This document shows, piece after piece, positions 35,404 through 46,160 of a stretch of DNA of 64,000 bases (position 1 is its first letter; every line of letters begins with the position of its first letter). Source of the DNA: Rattus norvegicus (Eukaryota; Chordata; Mammalia; Rodentia; Muridae); assembly GCF_036323735.1 (NCBI RefSeq), contig NC_086021.1, forward strand, positions 158,318,476-158,382,475, read 5' to 3'. The notes beneath the pieces were generated by a model. The model had not been told where the DNA came from. It was given only the letters and a program-made list of their open reading frames with translations, and searched no databases. Made by a program: the position numbers and the translations under genes.

Positions 35404-36477
35404 TTAGTTTCTTGCTTCTTCTAGGGTATAGCTTGCCTCCTTATGTTGGGCTTTACCATTTATTATCCTTTGTAGTGCTGGATTTGTGGAAAGATATTGT
35501 GTAAATTTGATTTTGTCATGGAATATCTTGGTTTCTCCATCTATGTTAATTGAGAGTTTTGCTGGATACAGTAACCTGGGCTGGCATTTGTGTTCTCTTA
35601 GGGTCTGTATGACATCAGTCCAGGATCTTCTGGCCTTCATAGTTTCTGGCGAGAAGTCTGGTGTGATTCTGATAGGTCTGCCTTTATATGTTACTTGACC
35701 TTTTTCCCTTACTGCTTTTAATATTCTTTCTTTATTTTGTGCGTTTGGTGTTTTGACAATTATGTGACGGGAGGTGTTTCTTTTCTGGTCCAATCTATTT
35801 GGAGTTCTGTAGGCTTCTTGTATGTCTATGGGTATCTCTTTTTTTAGGTTAGGGAAGTTTTCTTCTATGATTTTGTTGAAGATATTTACTGGTCCTTTGA
35901 GCAGGGAGTCTTCACTCTCTTCTATACCTATTATCCTTAGGTTTGATCTTCTCATTGAGTCCTGGATTTCCTGTATGTTTTGGACCAGTAGCTTTTTCCA
36001 CTTTACATTATCTTTGACAGTTGAGTCAATGATTTCTATGGAATCTTCTGCTCCTGAGATTCTCTCTTCCATCTCTTGTATTCTGTTGGTGAAGCTTGTA
36101 TCTACAGCTCCTTGTCTCTTCTTTTGGTTTTCTATATCCAGGGTTGTTTCCATGTGTTCTTTCTTGATTTCTTCTATTTCCATTTTTAATTCCTTCAACT
36201 GTTTGATTGTGTTTTCCTGGAATGCTTTCAGGGATTTTTGCGATTCCTCTCTGTAGGCTTCTACTTGTTTATTAATGTTTTCCTGTGTTTCCCTAAGTGT
36301 GTTCATGTCTTTCTTGAAGTCCTCCAGCATCATGATCAAATATGATTTTGAAACTAGATCTTGCTTTTCTGGTGTGTTTGGATATTCCATGTTTGTTTTG
36401 GTGGGAGAATTGGGCTCCGATGATGGCATGTAGTCTTGGTTTCTGTTGCTTGGGTTCCTGCGCTTGCCTCTCGCCAT
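35404..36477 (-). CDS. LINE-1 ORF1p, RNA-binding chaperone, intact (357 aa)
   Basis: ORF1p trimerises, coats L1 RNA in the cytoplasm and acts as a nucleic-acid chaperone for retrotransposition. The frame is open for 357 codons from ATG at 36477, a usual length for rodent L1. In order: a basic, Ser/Pro/Asn-rich N-terminus (starts MARGKRRNPSNRNQ), a long coiled coil at about residues 48-165 rich in Glu/Lys/Leu heptads, an RNA-recognition-motif domain from about 178 (NLRIIGIEE), and a C-terminal domain from about 260 with the basic stretch KGRPIRITPDFSPETMKARR. No stop or frameshift is seen. It lies 59 bp upstream of ORF2 and downstream of the 5' UTR repeats that would carry the promoter. Whether this copy is expressed cannot be told from sequence. 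Confidence 0.94.
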   Translation of the reverse strand: MARGKRRNPSNRNQDYMPSSEPNSPTKTNMEYPNTPEKQDLVSKSYLIMMLEDFKKDMNTLRETQENINKQVEAYREESQKSLKAFQENTIKQLKELKMEIEEIKKEHMETTLDIENQKKRQGAVDTSFTNRIQEMEERISGAEDSIEIIDSTVKDNVKWKKLLVQNIQEIQDSMRRSNLRIIGIEESEDSLLKGPVNIFNKIIEENFPNLKKEIPIDIQEAYRTPNRLDQKRNTSRHIIVKTPNAQNKERILKAVREKGQVTYKGRPIRITPDFSPETMKARRSWTDVIQTLREHKCQPRLLYPAKLSINIDGETKIFHDKIKFTQYLSTNPALQRIINGKAQHKEASYTLEEARN

Positions 36478-36675
36478 CAGATTATCTCTAGTGTTACTTT
36501 GTTCTGCTATTTCTGACAGTGGCTAGACTGTCCTATAAGCCTGTGTGTCAGGAGTGCTGTAGACCTGTTTTACTCTCTTTCAGTCAGTTATGGGGACAGT
36601 GTGTTCTGCTTTCGGGCGTGTAGTTTTTCCTCTCTACAGGTCTTCAGCTGTTCCTGTGGGCCTGTGTCTTGAGTT

Positions 36676-37281
36676 CACCAGGCAGCTTTCTTGCAGCAGA
36701 AAATTTGGTCTTACCTGTGGTCCCGAGGCTCAGGTTCGCTCGTGGGGTGCTGCCCAGGGGCTCTCTGCAGCGGCAGCAACCAGGAAGACCTGTGCCGCCC
36801 CTTCCGGGAGCTTCAGTGCACCAGGGTTCCAGATGGTCTTTGGCTTTTTCCTCTGGCGTCCGAGATGTGTGTGCAGGGAGCAGTCTCTTCTGGTTTCCCA
36901 GGCTTGTCTGCCTCTCTGAAGGTTTAGCTCTCCCTCCCACGGGATTTGGGTGCAGAGAACTGTTTATCCGGTCTGTTTCTTTCAGGTTCCAGTGGTGTCT
37001 CAGGCAGGGGTCCTGCCGCTCCTGGGCCCTCCCCCACGGGAGCCCAGAGGCCTTATACAGTTTCCTCTTGGGCCAGGGATGTGGGCAGGGGTGAGTAGTG
37101 TTGGTGGTCTCTTCCGCTCTGCAGCCTCAGGAGTGCCCACCTGACCAGGCGGTTGGGTTTCTCTCTCACTGGGTCTGGGAGCAGAGAGCTGCTGCGGGCC
37201 GGGATCCGCGGGTGTGGGACTTCCGGTAAACACAGAACGTGCCCGGTCCTAGAGAAATTCTGCTTCCATGTGTCCCAAGCT
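36676..37281 (-). repeat. L1 5' UTR tandem unit 1 (606 bp)
   Basis: The anchor CACCAGGCAGCTTTCTTGCA at 36676 recurs at 37282, giving a period of 606 bp. The units match over hundreds of bases with scattered substitutions (for example TATCCGG versus TATCAGG). 606 is a multiple of three, so reading frames are preserved from unit to unit. Confidence 0.9.
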
Positions 37282-37810
37282 CACCAGGCAGCTTTCTTGC
37301 AGCAGAAAATTTGGTCTTACCTGTGGTCCCGAGGCTCAGGTTCGCTCGTGGGGTGCTGCCCAGGGGCTCTCTGCAGCGGCAGCAACCAGGAAGACCTGTG
37401 CCGCCCCTTCCGGGAGCTTCAGTGCACCAGGGTTCCAGATGGTCTTTGGCTTTTTCCTCTGGCGTCCGAGATGTGTGTGCAGGGAGCAGTCTCTTCTGGT
37501 TTCCCAGGCTTGTCTGCCTCTCTGAAGGTTTAGCTCTCCCTCCCACGGGATTTGGGTGCAGAGAACTGTTTATCAGGTCTGTTTCCTTCAGGTTCCAGCG
37601 GTGTCTCAGGCAGGGGTCCTGCCGCTCCTGGGCCCTCCCCCACGGGAGCCCAGAGGCCTTATACAGTTTCCTCTTGGGCCAGGGATGTGGGCAGGGGTGA
37701 GCAGTGTTGGTGGTCTCTTCCGCTCTGCAGCCTCAGGAGTGCCCACCTGATCAGGCGGTTGGGTCTCTCTCTCACCGGGTCTGGGAGCAGAGAGCTGCTG
37801 CGGGCCAGGC
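37282..37810 (-). repeat. L1 5' UTR tandem unit 2 (529 bp, incomplete)
   Basis: Second copy of the 606-bp unit, lacking about 77 bp at the outer end; it stops at the target-site duplication. Outermost-unit truncation is common in rodent L1s with repeated 5' UTRs. Confidence 0.88.
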
Positions 37811-37822
37811 TTGTTAATTTTC
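37811..37822. repeat. Target-site duplication, right arm, L1 copy 2
   Basis: TTGTTAATTTTC, matching 30796-30807. It abuts the outer end of the GC-rich 5' UTR; sequence beyond is AT-rich and unique. Confidence 0.88.
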
Positions 37823-39984
37823 AAATGTCAACTGAAAACCCTTCAAGTATCTTTATCAAAGCACGAGATTCCCCAAACATGACCAGTGACTTTACCCAGA
37901 AACAGGGTCAAGAAGTAATACAATGAGCCATACTTGTTCCTGAAGCCATTTTCATATCATTTATTAAAAATGTATTTCCTCCATCTCACATTTAACAAGT
38001 GCTTGTCCTGTCGCAGCTCCCACACTTGGCTTTGCTTCCATCAGATGATTGGTTCTAAAGAGGTGCCACGAACTGAGTATGACAGCTGTACCCACTCTCC
38101 AAGAAGAAATAGAGGTGTCAAAGGAGGATCAGTAATTATCTCTAGATCATACAGCTATACCCTGAAAAACAGGATGGAAATATGAATCACTCCAATGTCA
38201 AAGTCAGTTCTTTATCTTGTCCTCATGTAGTCAAAGCTAGCTAAGAAGTTTACCAACTCAATGCTAGCAGAAGCTTCAAACAGTCGAACATTACAAGGGC
38301 AGACATATTCCAGGTGTTTGTTTTCAAGAACTGAAGTGAAGTGATTCAATTTATTTCATTTTTAGCATATCAAATTCATATGGCCTGCCTTTCTGTCTTC
38401 TAACAGCCTTTTGTAGTCCGTGTACTGTCAAACATTTCTTTCAGGAAAAACCCTTCCTCCTAATCTCCTCTTCTGTTTGAATCACTTTGAGTGAGGTGTA
38501 ATCTTCAATGATTTTATTACCTCAGTTTCAGTTGGAAAGACAGTACTCACCTCTTATATATACGTCTATTTTTCTTTTATTAGTAAAATAGCTATATTTT
38601 TCTCTATAATAAATAGCTAAATTTCAATGTTAAATATCAGCTTCTGAACCCCTGGAAACACTTCCTAAATCCTGCTTTTTAATTTGGCTGTCATATCAAG
38701 ACCCTGGGAGTTTCCTGTGCTATTTTTTTCTGGTTCCCAATAGGTAAGCCATTATCAAAGTTGATATACCATACATTCAAAGAGATACTATAAAGCTCTG
38801 TCCCTTCCTTCATACCTGAGGCCTTATCCTCAGCAGGAACTACCAACTAGTCTTTCTGCTCCTCTGACATCTCACAACATTCAATGCTAATAGTAAACGT
38901 TTGCAATTCAGCAGCTAGAATCATTTAAAATATATAAATTAAGCCATGCCAACTCTTTTTTGCAAAACAATGGATGATCCATCTTTGTTCTGACTGAAGG
39001 CCAAACTCCTACGGACTGAAGAGCCATTTCAAGAGAGCAACCCTGTTCCTCTCACCTGCTTTCTCTCTGTTAAATGCTCTTTCTCCTCTCATGACCTAGT
39101 TATGCCAGTTTTCTTACTTGTTCTACATCAGGCCAGTCCTGATGGACCATGGGAATTTCTCCACCTCTTTCCTCTGCCCAAAGTACTTTGAAAGCCAATC
39201 TCTACATGCCCACCTCCTACATTTCTGGAAAAGAATATTAGTCTAGAGCTCCTTCTCACACTTTGTATGTCCCAAGTTTGCTCAAAGACCATAGTGAAGT
39301 TACTGGTGGCCCCACTGCATTAGAGAGTTCTTTTTAAACCTCATTGTTATAAAAAGCCCCTACCTATAGCCTTGAACTGCCATTATATCTTATACAAACT
39401 TTTTATTGAGTCACCACTTCTAAACTCAGATGGTATGGAGATGTTATGGACAAGAATAAAATACACAATGTAGGCTGCTGTTCTGGACAGGGTTGAGATG
39501 TACATTTCAAAATCCTCATTAGCACTCCCAATTATCCATTATGGGTGGACCAACATCTGTAGTCAGTAGTTGTAGTAGTACAACTAAACATGTATCCTTA
39601 GAAGGATTATAACAGAGACTGAGGAAATGCAGCACTTTCTGATGGAAGTGATTCCTACCCTTGCCCTGAAGTCATGCTGAGTAAGCACACTGCTAAACCA
39701 TCTACTTAGAGCCATCTGTATGGTATGTTTCTTCAATGACCCAACTCTTTGCATTGTCTTTCACTCTTGCTACAGTTCTGTCCTGAAAGAATATTGTTAA
39801 GCAGTCCTATCTTTTTCCTTGACTGATGTTTGGTTTTTCTACAACACTTGGTCCAGTTATCCCTCTTGACTCTTCTCTACTCTCCCTCTTGATACTGCAT
39901 ATTGCATTTCTGCTCTTCCTGAATAAGTTGTACTATAATTTATTTATTTTATTAGATTTAATGCGTTTTAATCTTTTTATATTT
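37823..39984. other. Mostly unique DNA
   Basis: Possible MIR at 38105-38222; otherwise no repeat or exon recognised. Confidence 0.5.
38105..38222 (+). mobile_element. Possible MIR SINE core
   Basis: TAGATCATACAGCTATACCC then ATATGAATCACTCCAATGTC recall the MIR core ('tcacacagctagtaagtgg...' and 'ctgactccaaagc'). Confidence 0.35.
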
Positions 39985-40130
39985 ATTTGTGATACTCACT
40001 TACTGTTATATTGGTTTCCTTTAACATACAAACTTCATGAAGGAAGTAGATATTTGTTTTGTTTAGTGATATATATCCCAAGTACGTATGGAAGTGCCTG
40101 AGTTACAATGAGCAGAGAACAATCCTTAAT
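39985..40130 (+). mobile_element. Possible L2 LINE 3' end
   Basis: ACAAACTTCATGAAGGAAGTAG, TTTAGTGATATATATCCCAAG and GGAAGTGCCTGAGTTACAATGAG resemble the 3' end of L2 elements ('aagctccatgagggcag...tatccccagcgcc'). Confidence 0.42.
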
Positions 40131-40188
40131 CACAAACAAATCATGGCACTTTTAGAGTCATAAGAAAATTGTCATAAATGTCATGCAG

Positions 40189-40615
40189 GGATATTCCACC
40201 TCACACCAGTCAGAATGGCTAAGATAAAAAACTCATGTGATGGCAGATGCTGGCAACAATGTGGAGAGGATTGTGGGATTGCAAGCTGATACAACCTCTC
40301 TGGTAATCAGTGTGCAGGATCCTTAGAAAATTGGACATAGTACTACCTGAGGACCCAGCTATAGCACTCTTGGGCATATACCGAAAAGATGTTCCAACAT
40401 ATAACAAGGACACATGTTCCACTATGTTCATAGCAGACTTATTTATAATAGCCAGAAGCTGGGAAGAATCCAGATGTCCTTCAACAGAGGAATGGATACA
40501 GAAAATGTGGTACATTCACACAATGGGGGTACTACTCAGCTATTAAAAACAATGACTTCATGAAATTCATAGGCAAAGGAAGGAATTAGAAAATATCCTG
40601 AGTGATGTAACCCAA

Positions 40616-40665
<50 letters not shown>

Positions 40666-41473
40666 ACACACACAACCCACATGATATGCACTCACTGATA
40701 AGTGGATATTAGGCCAAAAGCTCAGATTATCCAAGATACAATACACAGACCACATGAAGCTCAAGAAGAAGGACGACCATAGTGCGGATGCTTCTGTCCT
40801 TCTTAAAAGGGTGGGGTGCAAAATATTTATAAGAGGAGATATGAAGACAAAGTTTGGAGCAGAAACTGAAGAAATGACCACTCAGAACCTGACCCACCTG
40901 GGGATCCAGCCCACATACATATGGCCACCAAAACCAGACAATATTGCTGATGCCAAGAAGCTCATGCTGACAGAAGCCTGATATAGCTGTCTCCTGAGAG
41001 GCTCTGCCAGAGCATGACAAATACAGAAGTGAATGCTTGCAGTCAACCATTTAACTGAGAATGGGGTCCCCTTTAGAGGAATTAGAGAAAGGATTGAAGG
41101 ATCTGAAGGGATTTGAAATACCATAAGGATAATGCCAACTAACCAGGACTCCCAGGGACTAAACCACCATCCAAAAAGTGGACAGACCCATGGCTCCAGT
41201 TGCATATGTAGCAAAGGATGGACTTGTTGGGTACCAGTGGGAGGAAAAGCCATTGATCATGCCAAAGCTGGAACCCCCAGTGTAGGGAAATGTCAGGGCT
41301 GGGAGGCAGGAAGTGGTGGGTGGTTTGGGAGGGGGAACACCATCATAGAAGAAGGGAGAGGGGGTATGAGATAGATTTATTGATGGGAGACTATAAATTT
41401 ATACTTGAAATGTAAATTTTAAAAATTCAATAAAAATTGTCCATTATAATCACTTAAAAAATAAAAATAAAAA
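40189..41473 (+). mobile_element. Older LINE-1 fragment, plus strand, with target duplication
   Basis: A 1.3-kb plus-strand L1 3' portion. It starts inside the C-terminal ORF2 region (recognisable as LRKLDIVLPEDPAIALLGIY and EEWIQKMWYIHTM), continues through a CA microsatellite and the 3' UTR, and ends in an A-rich tail at about 41455-41473. ATAAATGTCATGCAG (40174-40188) is matched by ATAAATGTCATACAG (41474-41488), a 15-bp duplication with one mismatch. ORF2 has stops and frame changes. Confidence 0.9.
40621..40674 (+). repeat. (CA)n inside the older L1
   Basis: CA run with one TA interruption, within L1 40189-41473 near the ORF2 end/3' UTR boundary. Confidence 0.95.
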
Positions 41474-41488
41474 ATAAATGTCATACAG

Positions 41489-44133
41489 AAGCAGTTATGA
41501 CTAACATTAGCATTGTACTGCTCCCAGAGTAAGTCTCTCTTCCTGATACAATTTCATTTTCAGCATGAGATTTTGGATTTCTTGCACTTCATGAAATATC
41601 AACAGGACATCCAGACACTGTCGTTTGTAATAACGTTGCTGAGTATCATAAAATAATTATTGCATTATTCTTCTGGATTCTCTATGTTGGCAGCGACTGT
41701 GAAATAGTGTGCTGTTTTTAAAACAACAAATACAACCAAGATAGACATTGTGGAAAGTTTGGCAGAAATATCTTCAAATTGTAATTGATTTTGCAGTGCT
41801 AGAGTTAAAAGCTTTGCTTTTTATTTAGACACTATAACAAGATATACAATTAATACAGGAATATAGGAAAAGGGGAGAGCTTATTGAATCTATTCTTATA
41901 GATCTTTGATTATTGATATAAAATTAAGGTTATATTTGGTTATATTGCTATAGACCTTTATATATTCATAGAGGAGGTTCTATTTTGGTTACAACATACT
42001 ATGCATCAACTTCTTTTAAGATTTTGTACCTATGTAATTCTTAAAAATGCAGGGTTAAGTTCTAGTCTTTTTGAAAGCTGTTATAAACTGTTTAAGATAA
42101 TTAAGAAATGCAAGTTAGTCAATCAAAGTTATGGTTTTGTTAAGTACTAGTTTAGTTCCTCACTGGTTTTCTACATTAATCAGATGTAAACAGCTAAGAC
42201 AAGCATCATTCGTATATTGAAATATACTGAAATAGATTGGTAGTCTTCAAAAACCTCAAAATTCTACATAATGTGGCATTTAAAGATGTTTTATTAGGTA
42301 AGACTTTTTAGCAATGAAACATATCAGATCCTCAAAAAACACCCCCATACTACTTTAAAGAAGATTATGAACATCGAAAAACCTCCTCATGGAGCTTGCT
42401 TCAAATGTGGCAAGCTGCTACTGGACAAGAAATTGCCCTTGCCCCAACTGCTGACAGTATGTTGTTGAAGCTGTGGACCAACAGGACACAAAAAGTCAAT
42501 TGCCAAATTCTTCAAGGAAGTCCCTCTGTATATAAGCCCTTCATAATTCCAGCTTCACAGCAAAATCTGTCAGATATTCTGGGCCAATAGACTGAAAAGA
42601 TGGATACTCTGTTGCATAGGAATCTTGGATTACTAAGTGGCCAATTGACAGGGAATGAACATAAAAATATCCAGGAAAGACAAAGGAGGGTCTTTGAGTT
42701 GAAGGGTGTGTAAGACAACATAGAAAAGGAGAAAGTGCTTTTTCCTTTCTGGGACTTTGGTGGAGTAAGGATGTCAGCTGTCTGCTTTCTCTGTCTCTTA
42801 ACCTAAGATTCAGTTTATTTCGCTATTGTTCACAAAAAGCTCTTAGGTTAAAGGTTTATGCTAGGGCTCAACTGTATCACAACTACTTGTTTATAGTAAA
42901 GAGAAAGCTCCTGGATTAAAGGTCTGTGCTAGGGCTCAGCCACACCACAACAAGAAACAGGTTTTTCCAGTTCACAGCCTCAGGTTCACAATGTGATCAA
43001 ATATTCTTCAACAGTTTATTCTTCATTGACTCATCACTGTTTCCAGAGCTTACAGCCTCAGCTGAAGTTTAATATTGTGGAAAATCAATGATTAAAAGAT
43101 AACAATATCTAAATAATCCATAATCCCATGCCTGTAGATGATGCTTGGCAATGCCTGGAATCACAGTTCTGTTGTAAGTTGAAGAGCCTTCATGTGGTAG
43201 ATTCTCTATAAGGAATAGATTGTACTCCCTTAAAACATGACTGAGTTCAGTCACTGTTCTTAAAAGAAAAATTAAATAAATGAACCTTGTGGGTCTTTTG
43301 TGAGCTCATATCAGAAATCACACAGGTCATTTGTGCTATAGTCACTGCCATGTTCACAGGAGGAAATTGACTACAACTTTGGATGTAAAAAGTAGTACAA
43401 GTGCAGATATCATAATCCTGAGTAGGTAGGAAGTCAGGATAGCATACCCCTCAGTGGAATCATTGAGCAGACAAAGAACAACGGAATCATGGGGCAGATA
43501 AAGAACAATTATAAAAATAAGGAAATCTGAATAATGTATGCACTTCATTTATAATACTGTATCAATATTAGTACATTAATTATGACAAACACAATATACT
43601 AATGTAAGATGATACTTACAAGAGCAATGGAAACTGTTGGTTCTATCTCCATAATTTCTCTATAAACAAAGCTCATGACCCTACAATTCAGAGTAAAGCA
43701 AAACCTTGCTAACAGCATGTATGAGGCCAGTTGTCTGTTACATCCTATTTCTCTGCATCTTGTATTGTACTGATAACATGATTTTCATGAGTAACTTACC
43801 TTCTTTTTCTGATAATATTTTTTAATTATTTATGAAAGATACATTTGTTTTCACACAATTTCATGTAATTTCCAGTTAATTGATTACTAAGCTATTTAGC
43901 AGGAACATTTAAGAAGATGTAGACAGATAATAAATAAGATAAAGATACATTAACATTTCCCTATTGATTGAGATTTATCAGTGTAACTATGTTACATTTG
44001 ATGTAACCAGAATCTAATTTAGCCTTTCCAACAATGCTTGTAAACAGACTACATGAGAGGCAAACAGCAATCCCTAAATAATTCCATAGGAATGATATTA
44101 AAATTAAGATTTAGACACATTTATTCTACACAT
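41489..44133. other. AT-rich DNA with an eroded gag-like patch
   Basis: Except for the gag-like segment at 42365-42720, nothing is recognised. Confidence 0.5.
42365..42720 (+). pseudogene. Eroded endogenous retrovirus gag-like patch
   Basis: The segment around 42388-42500 translates to a stretch with two cysteine-rich boxes, the first GACFKCGK and the second ending in a GHKK motif. These resemble the paired zinc knuckles of a retroviral nucleocapsid. The first box has lost its later metal ligands and there is an in-frame stop between the boxes. Downstream frames are broken repeatedly. No LTR, protease or polymerase is recognised nearby. It is an old, non-functional fragment; identification rests on short motifs. 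Confidence 0.42.
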
Positions 44134-44147
44134 AAAATACATTCATA

Positions 44148-44328
44148 CCACAATCACGTTCACTTGGGGTTCAGTTGGGGGGGAAGGTGGTAATGGGGGG
44201 AGGATGGGGAGGGGTTAGGGGGATGTTGGCCGTGAAACTGGGAAGGGGAATAACATTCGAAATGTAAATAAGAAATACTCAAGTTAATAACAATGGAAAA
44301 AATAAATAAAAAATTAAAAAAAACAAAA
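44148..44328 (+). mobile_element. Very short LINE-1 3' end insertion
   Basis: About 180 bp of L1 3' UTR with the G-rich run (44165-44222), the terminal motif AACATTCGAAATGTAAATAA and an A-rich tail. AAAATACATTCATA at 44134-44147 recurs at 44329-44342, a 14-bp target duplication (the leading A's may belong to the tail). A complete, extremely 5'-truncated insertion. Confidence 0.88.
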
Positions 44329-44969
44329 AAAATACATTCATATTTCTACCCCCACACTGTACTTTACTGTACAGGACACATTGAATTATCAAGACCTAAT
44401 AGAAAAAGAGTATATATAGCATTTCACTGCTATCTTACACTGAGGACATTGCAATAATAAGGTGGGGCATATTCTCTAATATATAAGTACACTATTAAAA
44501 TTAATTTCACCCTTTAAAAACTTACTTCTGTGCAGATACTAGAATACTTAAGGTTGCATATACAGCCTGCATTACATTCTCTTGGACAGTGCTGGTCTAA
44601 TAGAGACTGGCATTGCATTACCCTTTATAGCCTCTTCCAAAATTGATTAGTACAATCTATAATTTGGTTGCGTAGTCTGTTCATAGGACATTATGGTATT
44701 TAAAGTATTTCATCTCATTAATCTACAGAAGCTTCAACAACAACAAATGCTAAAGAAGCAACTGAGTTTAGATGAATTATATTGTGGCTAATCATTTATT
44801 TTTATGAACCTAGGAAGATATCTTATTTTCTATTTATATAAATTTATTTCATTTTATTTTTTAATATTTGTATAGTATGCTTAAAGAAGAAATGAGAGAA
44901 CAGTTTCTTATTTCCAGATCACTGTTGTAAACTTTGTAAATGTGTTTAATTCTAACAACTAACCAATGA

Positions 44970-45075
44970 TTTTGGGATTGAGAGAATGCTCAATAGAAGA
45001 ATATTTGCCAACCATGTTCAAGGCCCTGGGTTCAACCTCTAGCACTACAAACATTAAAATGAAACAAATAAACAG
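44970..45075 (+). mobile_element. Degenerate ID SINE
   Basis: AGAATGCTCAATAGAAGAAT, TTTGCCAACCATGTTCAAGG and CCCTGGGTTCAACCTCTAGC follow the ID consensus (derived from BC1 RNA), followed by an A-rich tail. Diverged, so old. Confidence 0.7.
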
Positions 45076-45609
45076 TTTCTTGAGAGGTACAACCCGGTCT
45101 CAGCAGACAAATTCTCAAATATTTCATGTGCATGGCACATAGTATACTCAGGCTTCAAGACTCAAATGTGGGCTCTGTTTATTCTACAGTGCCTCTTGGG
45201 TATATATACACATGAAATACTCCAGACTAGAAAAAGCATCACCTATACCTGTCAATCATGCAACTGCTCAAAACAGGTACTAACTAATGGAAGTCTAAGG
45301 CTATATTTTTTACGCCTAAGCAGACAGGAGTTTTGACACTTGGAGTCCATTCAAGTGTGAAGACTTCAATATCTGTGGTCCTTGTGGTAACATAGCATCC
45401 TTCTCAAGCCATAAGACAAACTATGAATAACACTTAACCCAAAAATAGATGTAGAGGTCTGATTTTGAATAAATCTTCTTGAACACTGTTCTGTTGTCTA
45501 TCTAGAGTCAGTTAGCTAATGTTTCCTATGTCTGGCTTCTCAGTTCATTTTGATTAAACATAATTGTTTGGGTTATAACTATCATGAATTGAAATAGACA
45601 TATATAGTG

Positions 45610-45868
45610 ATTAAAATCTTAAATGTCTGTAAAAGGCCATGTGTTATAGACTTGGTCCCTAGCCGATAGTCATAATGTGAGGTAGTAAAACTTTTAAAAG
45701 GTTAGACTATATGGAGGAAGCTAGCTTTCTCATGACATGCTCCCTGCTATGATGCTCTGCCTCTGACAGGTCCAGAACAATGATTTCAAGCTACCCTGAA
45801 TGGAAATCCCTAAAATAAAAATAAGCCCTTCCTATAAGTTGCTCATCTTAGTACTTTGGAACAGCAGT
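45610..45868 (+). mobile_element. Possible ancient LTR-like repeat
   Basis: GACTTGGTCCCTAGCCGATAG, CATGCTCCCTGCTATGATGC and AAAATAAAAATAAGCCCTTC resemble LTR 3' portions with a polyadenylation-type motif. Family not identified. Confidence 0.35.
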
Positions 45869-46160
45869 TGTAGTAGTTTGAAAGAGAATGATACAGTGTG
45901 CTCATATATTTGAATACTTGGTTTCAAGTTGATGGAAAGTCTTTGGAAAAGATTAGGAATTATGGACCTTGAAGGAGCTGTCACTGGAGGTGAGTTTTGA
46001 GATTCCAAAAGAAAATCACTAGGTCAACTCTGAGCAACTTAGCTTTATATAAGAACAGCACAGTAATCTTTTCCCAAATATTACAGATTTCCATAAAGAC
46101 TACCTATTGCAAATCAGATCCCACAACCAAGAAGCAAGAAACCATGGGTGTTCATTCCTA
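45869..46160 (+). mobile_element. MaLR-like LTR fragment
   Basis: Starts TGTAGTAGTTTGAAAGAGAA, then GCTCATATATTTGAATACTT, GGTTTCAAGTTGATGG and GAAAAGATTAGGAATTATGG, a pattern I associate with rodent ORR1/MT-like LTRs. The 3' end is unclear. Confidence 0.6.

Larger units (their letters stand above)
30808..37810 (-). mobile_element. LINE-1 copy 2, rat-type, full length with two 5' UTR repeat units
   Basis: A 7.0-kb L1 on the minus strand. From right to left: a GC-rich 5' UTR with a ~606-bp repeat, ORF1 (35404-36477), ORF2 (31530-35344, broken), a G-rich 3' UTR and a T-rich tail complement. It is flanked by TTGTTAATTTTC at 30796-30807 and 37811-37822, a perfect 12-bp target-site duplication. 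The minus-strand cleavage context is TT|GAAAATT, close to the L1 endonuclease preference TT|AAAA. Same orientation as copy 1, 3.2 kb from it, and near-identical across the shared part. Relative to copy 1 the numbering offset is 8373 at the ORF2 end and 8361 at the ORF2 start, which accounts exactly for 11-bp and 1-bp deletions here. Confidence 0.96.
36478..37810 (-). promoter_or_regulatory. L1 copy 2 5' UTR, GC-rich, internal promoter region
   Basis: This 1.33-kb block upstream of ORF1 is far richer in G+C and CpG than anything else in the window. Rodent L1 5' UTRs carry the RNA polymerase II promoter that starts transcription at the element's own end; this role is from family knowledge, not shown here. 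It consists of a unique part next to ORF1 (36478-36675) and two tandem copies of a ~606-bp unit. Being complete up to the target duplication, it is the only L1 promoter in the window that could be functional. It is probably methylated in somatic cells. Confidence 0.8.

Noticed and set aside
36676..37810. Tandem 606-bp repeat as satellite or novel duplication
   Set aside because: Explained as L1 5' UTR repeat units next to ORF1 and ending at the target duplication.
40882..41253. 123-codon minus-strand frame
   Set aside because: Antisense of an L1 3' UTR.
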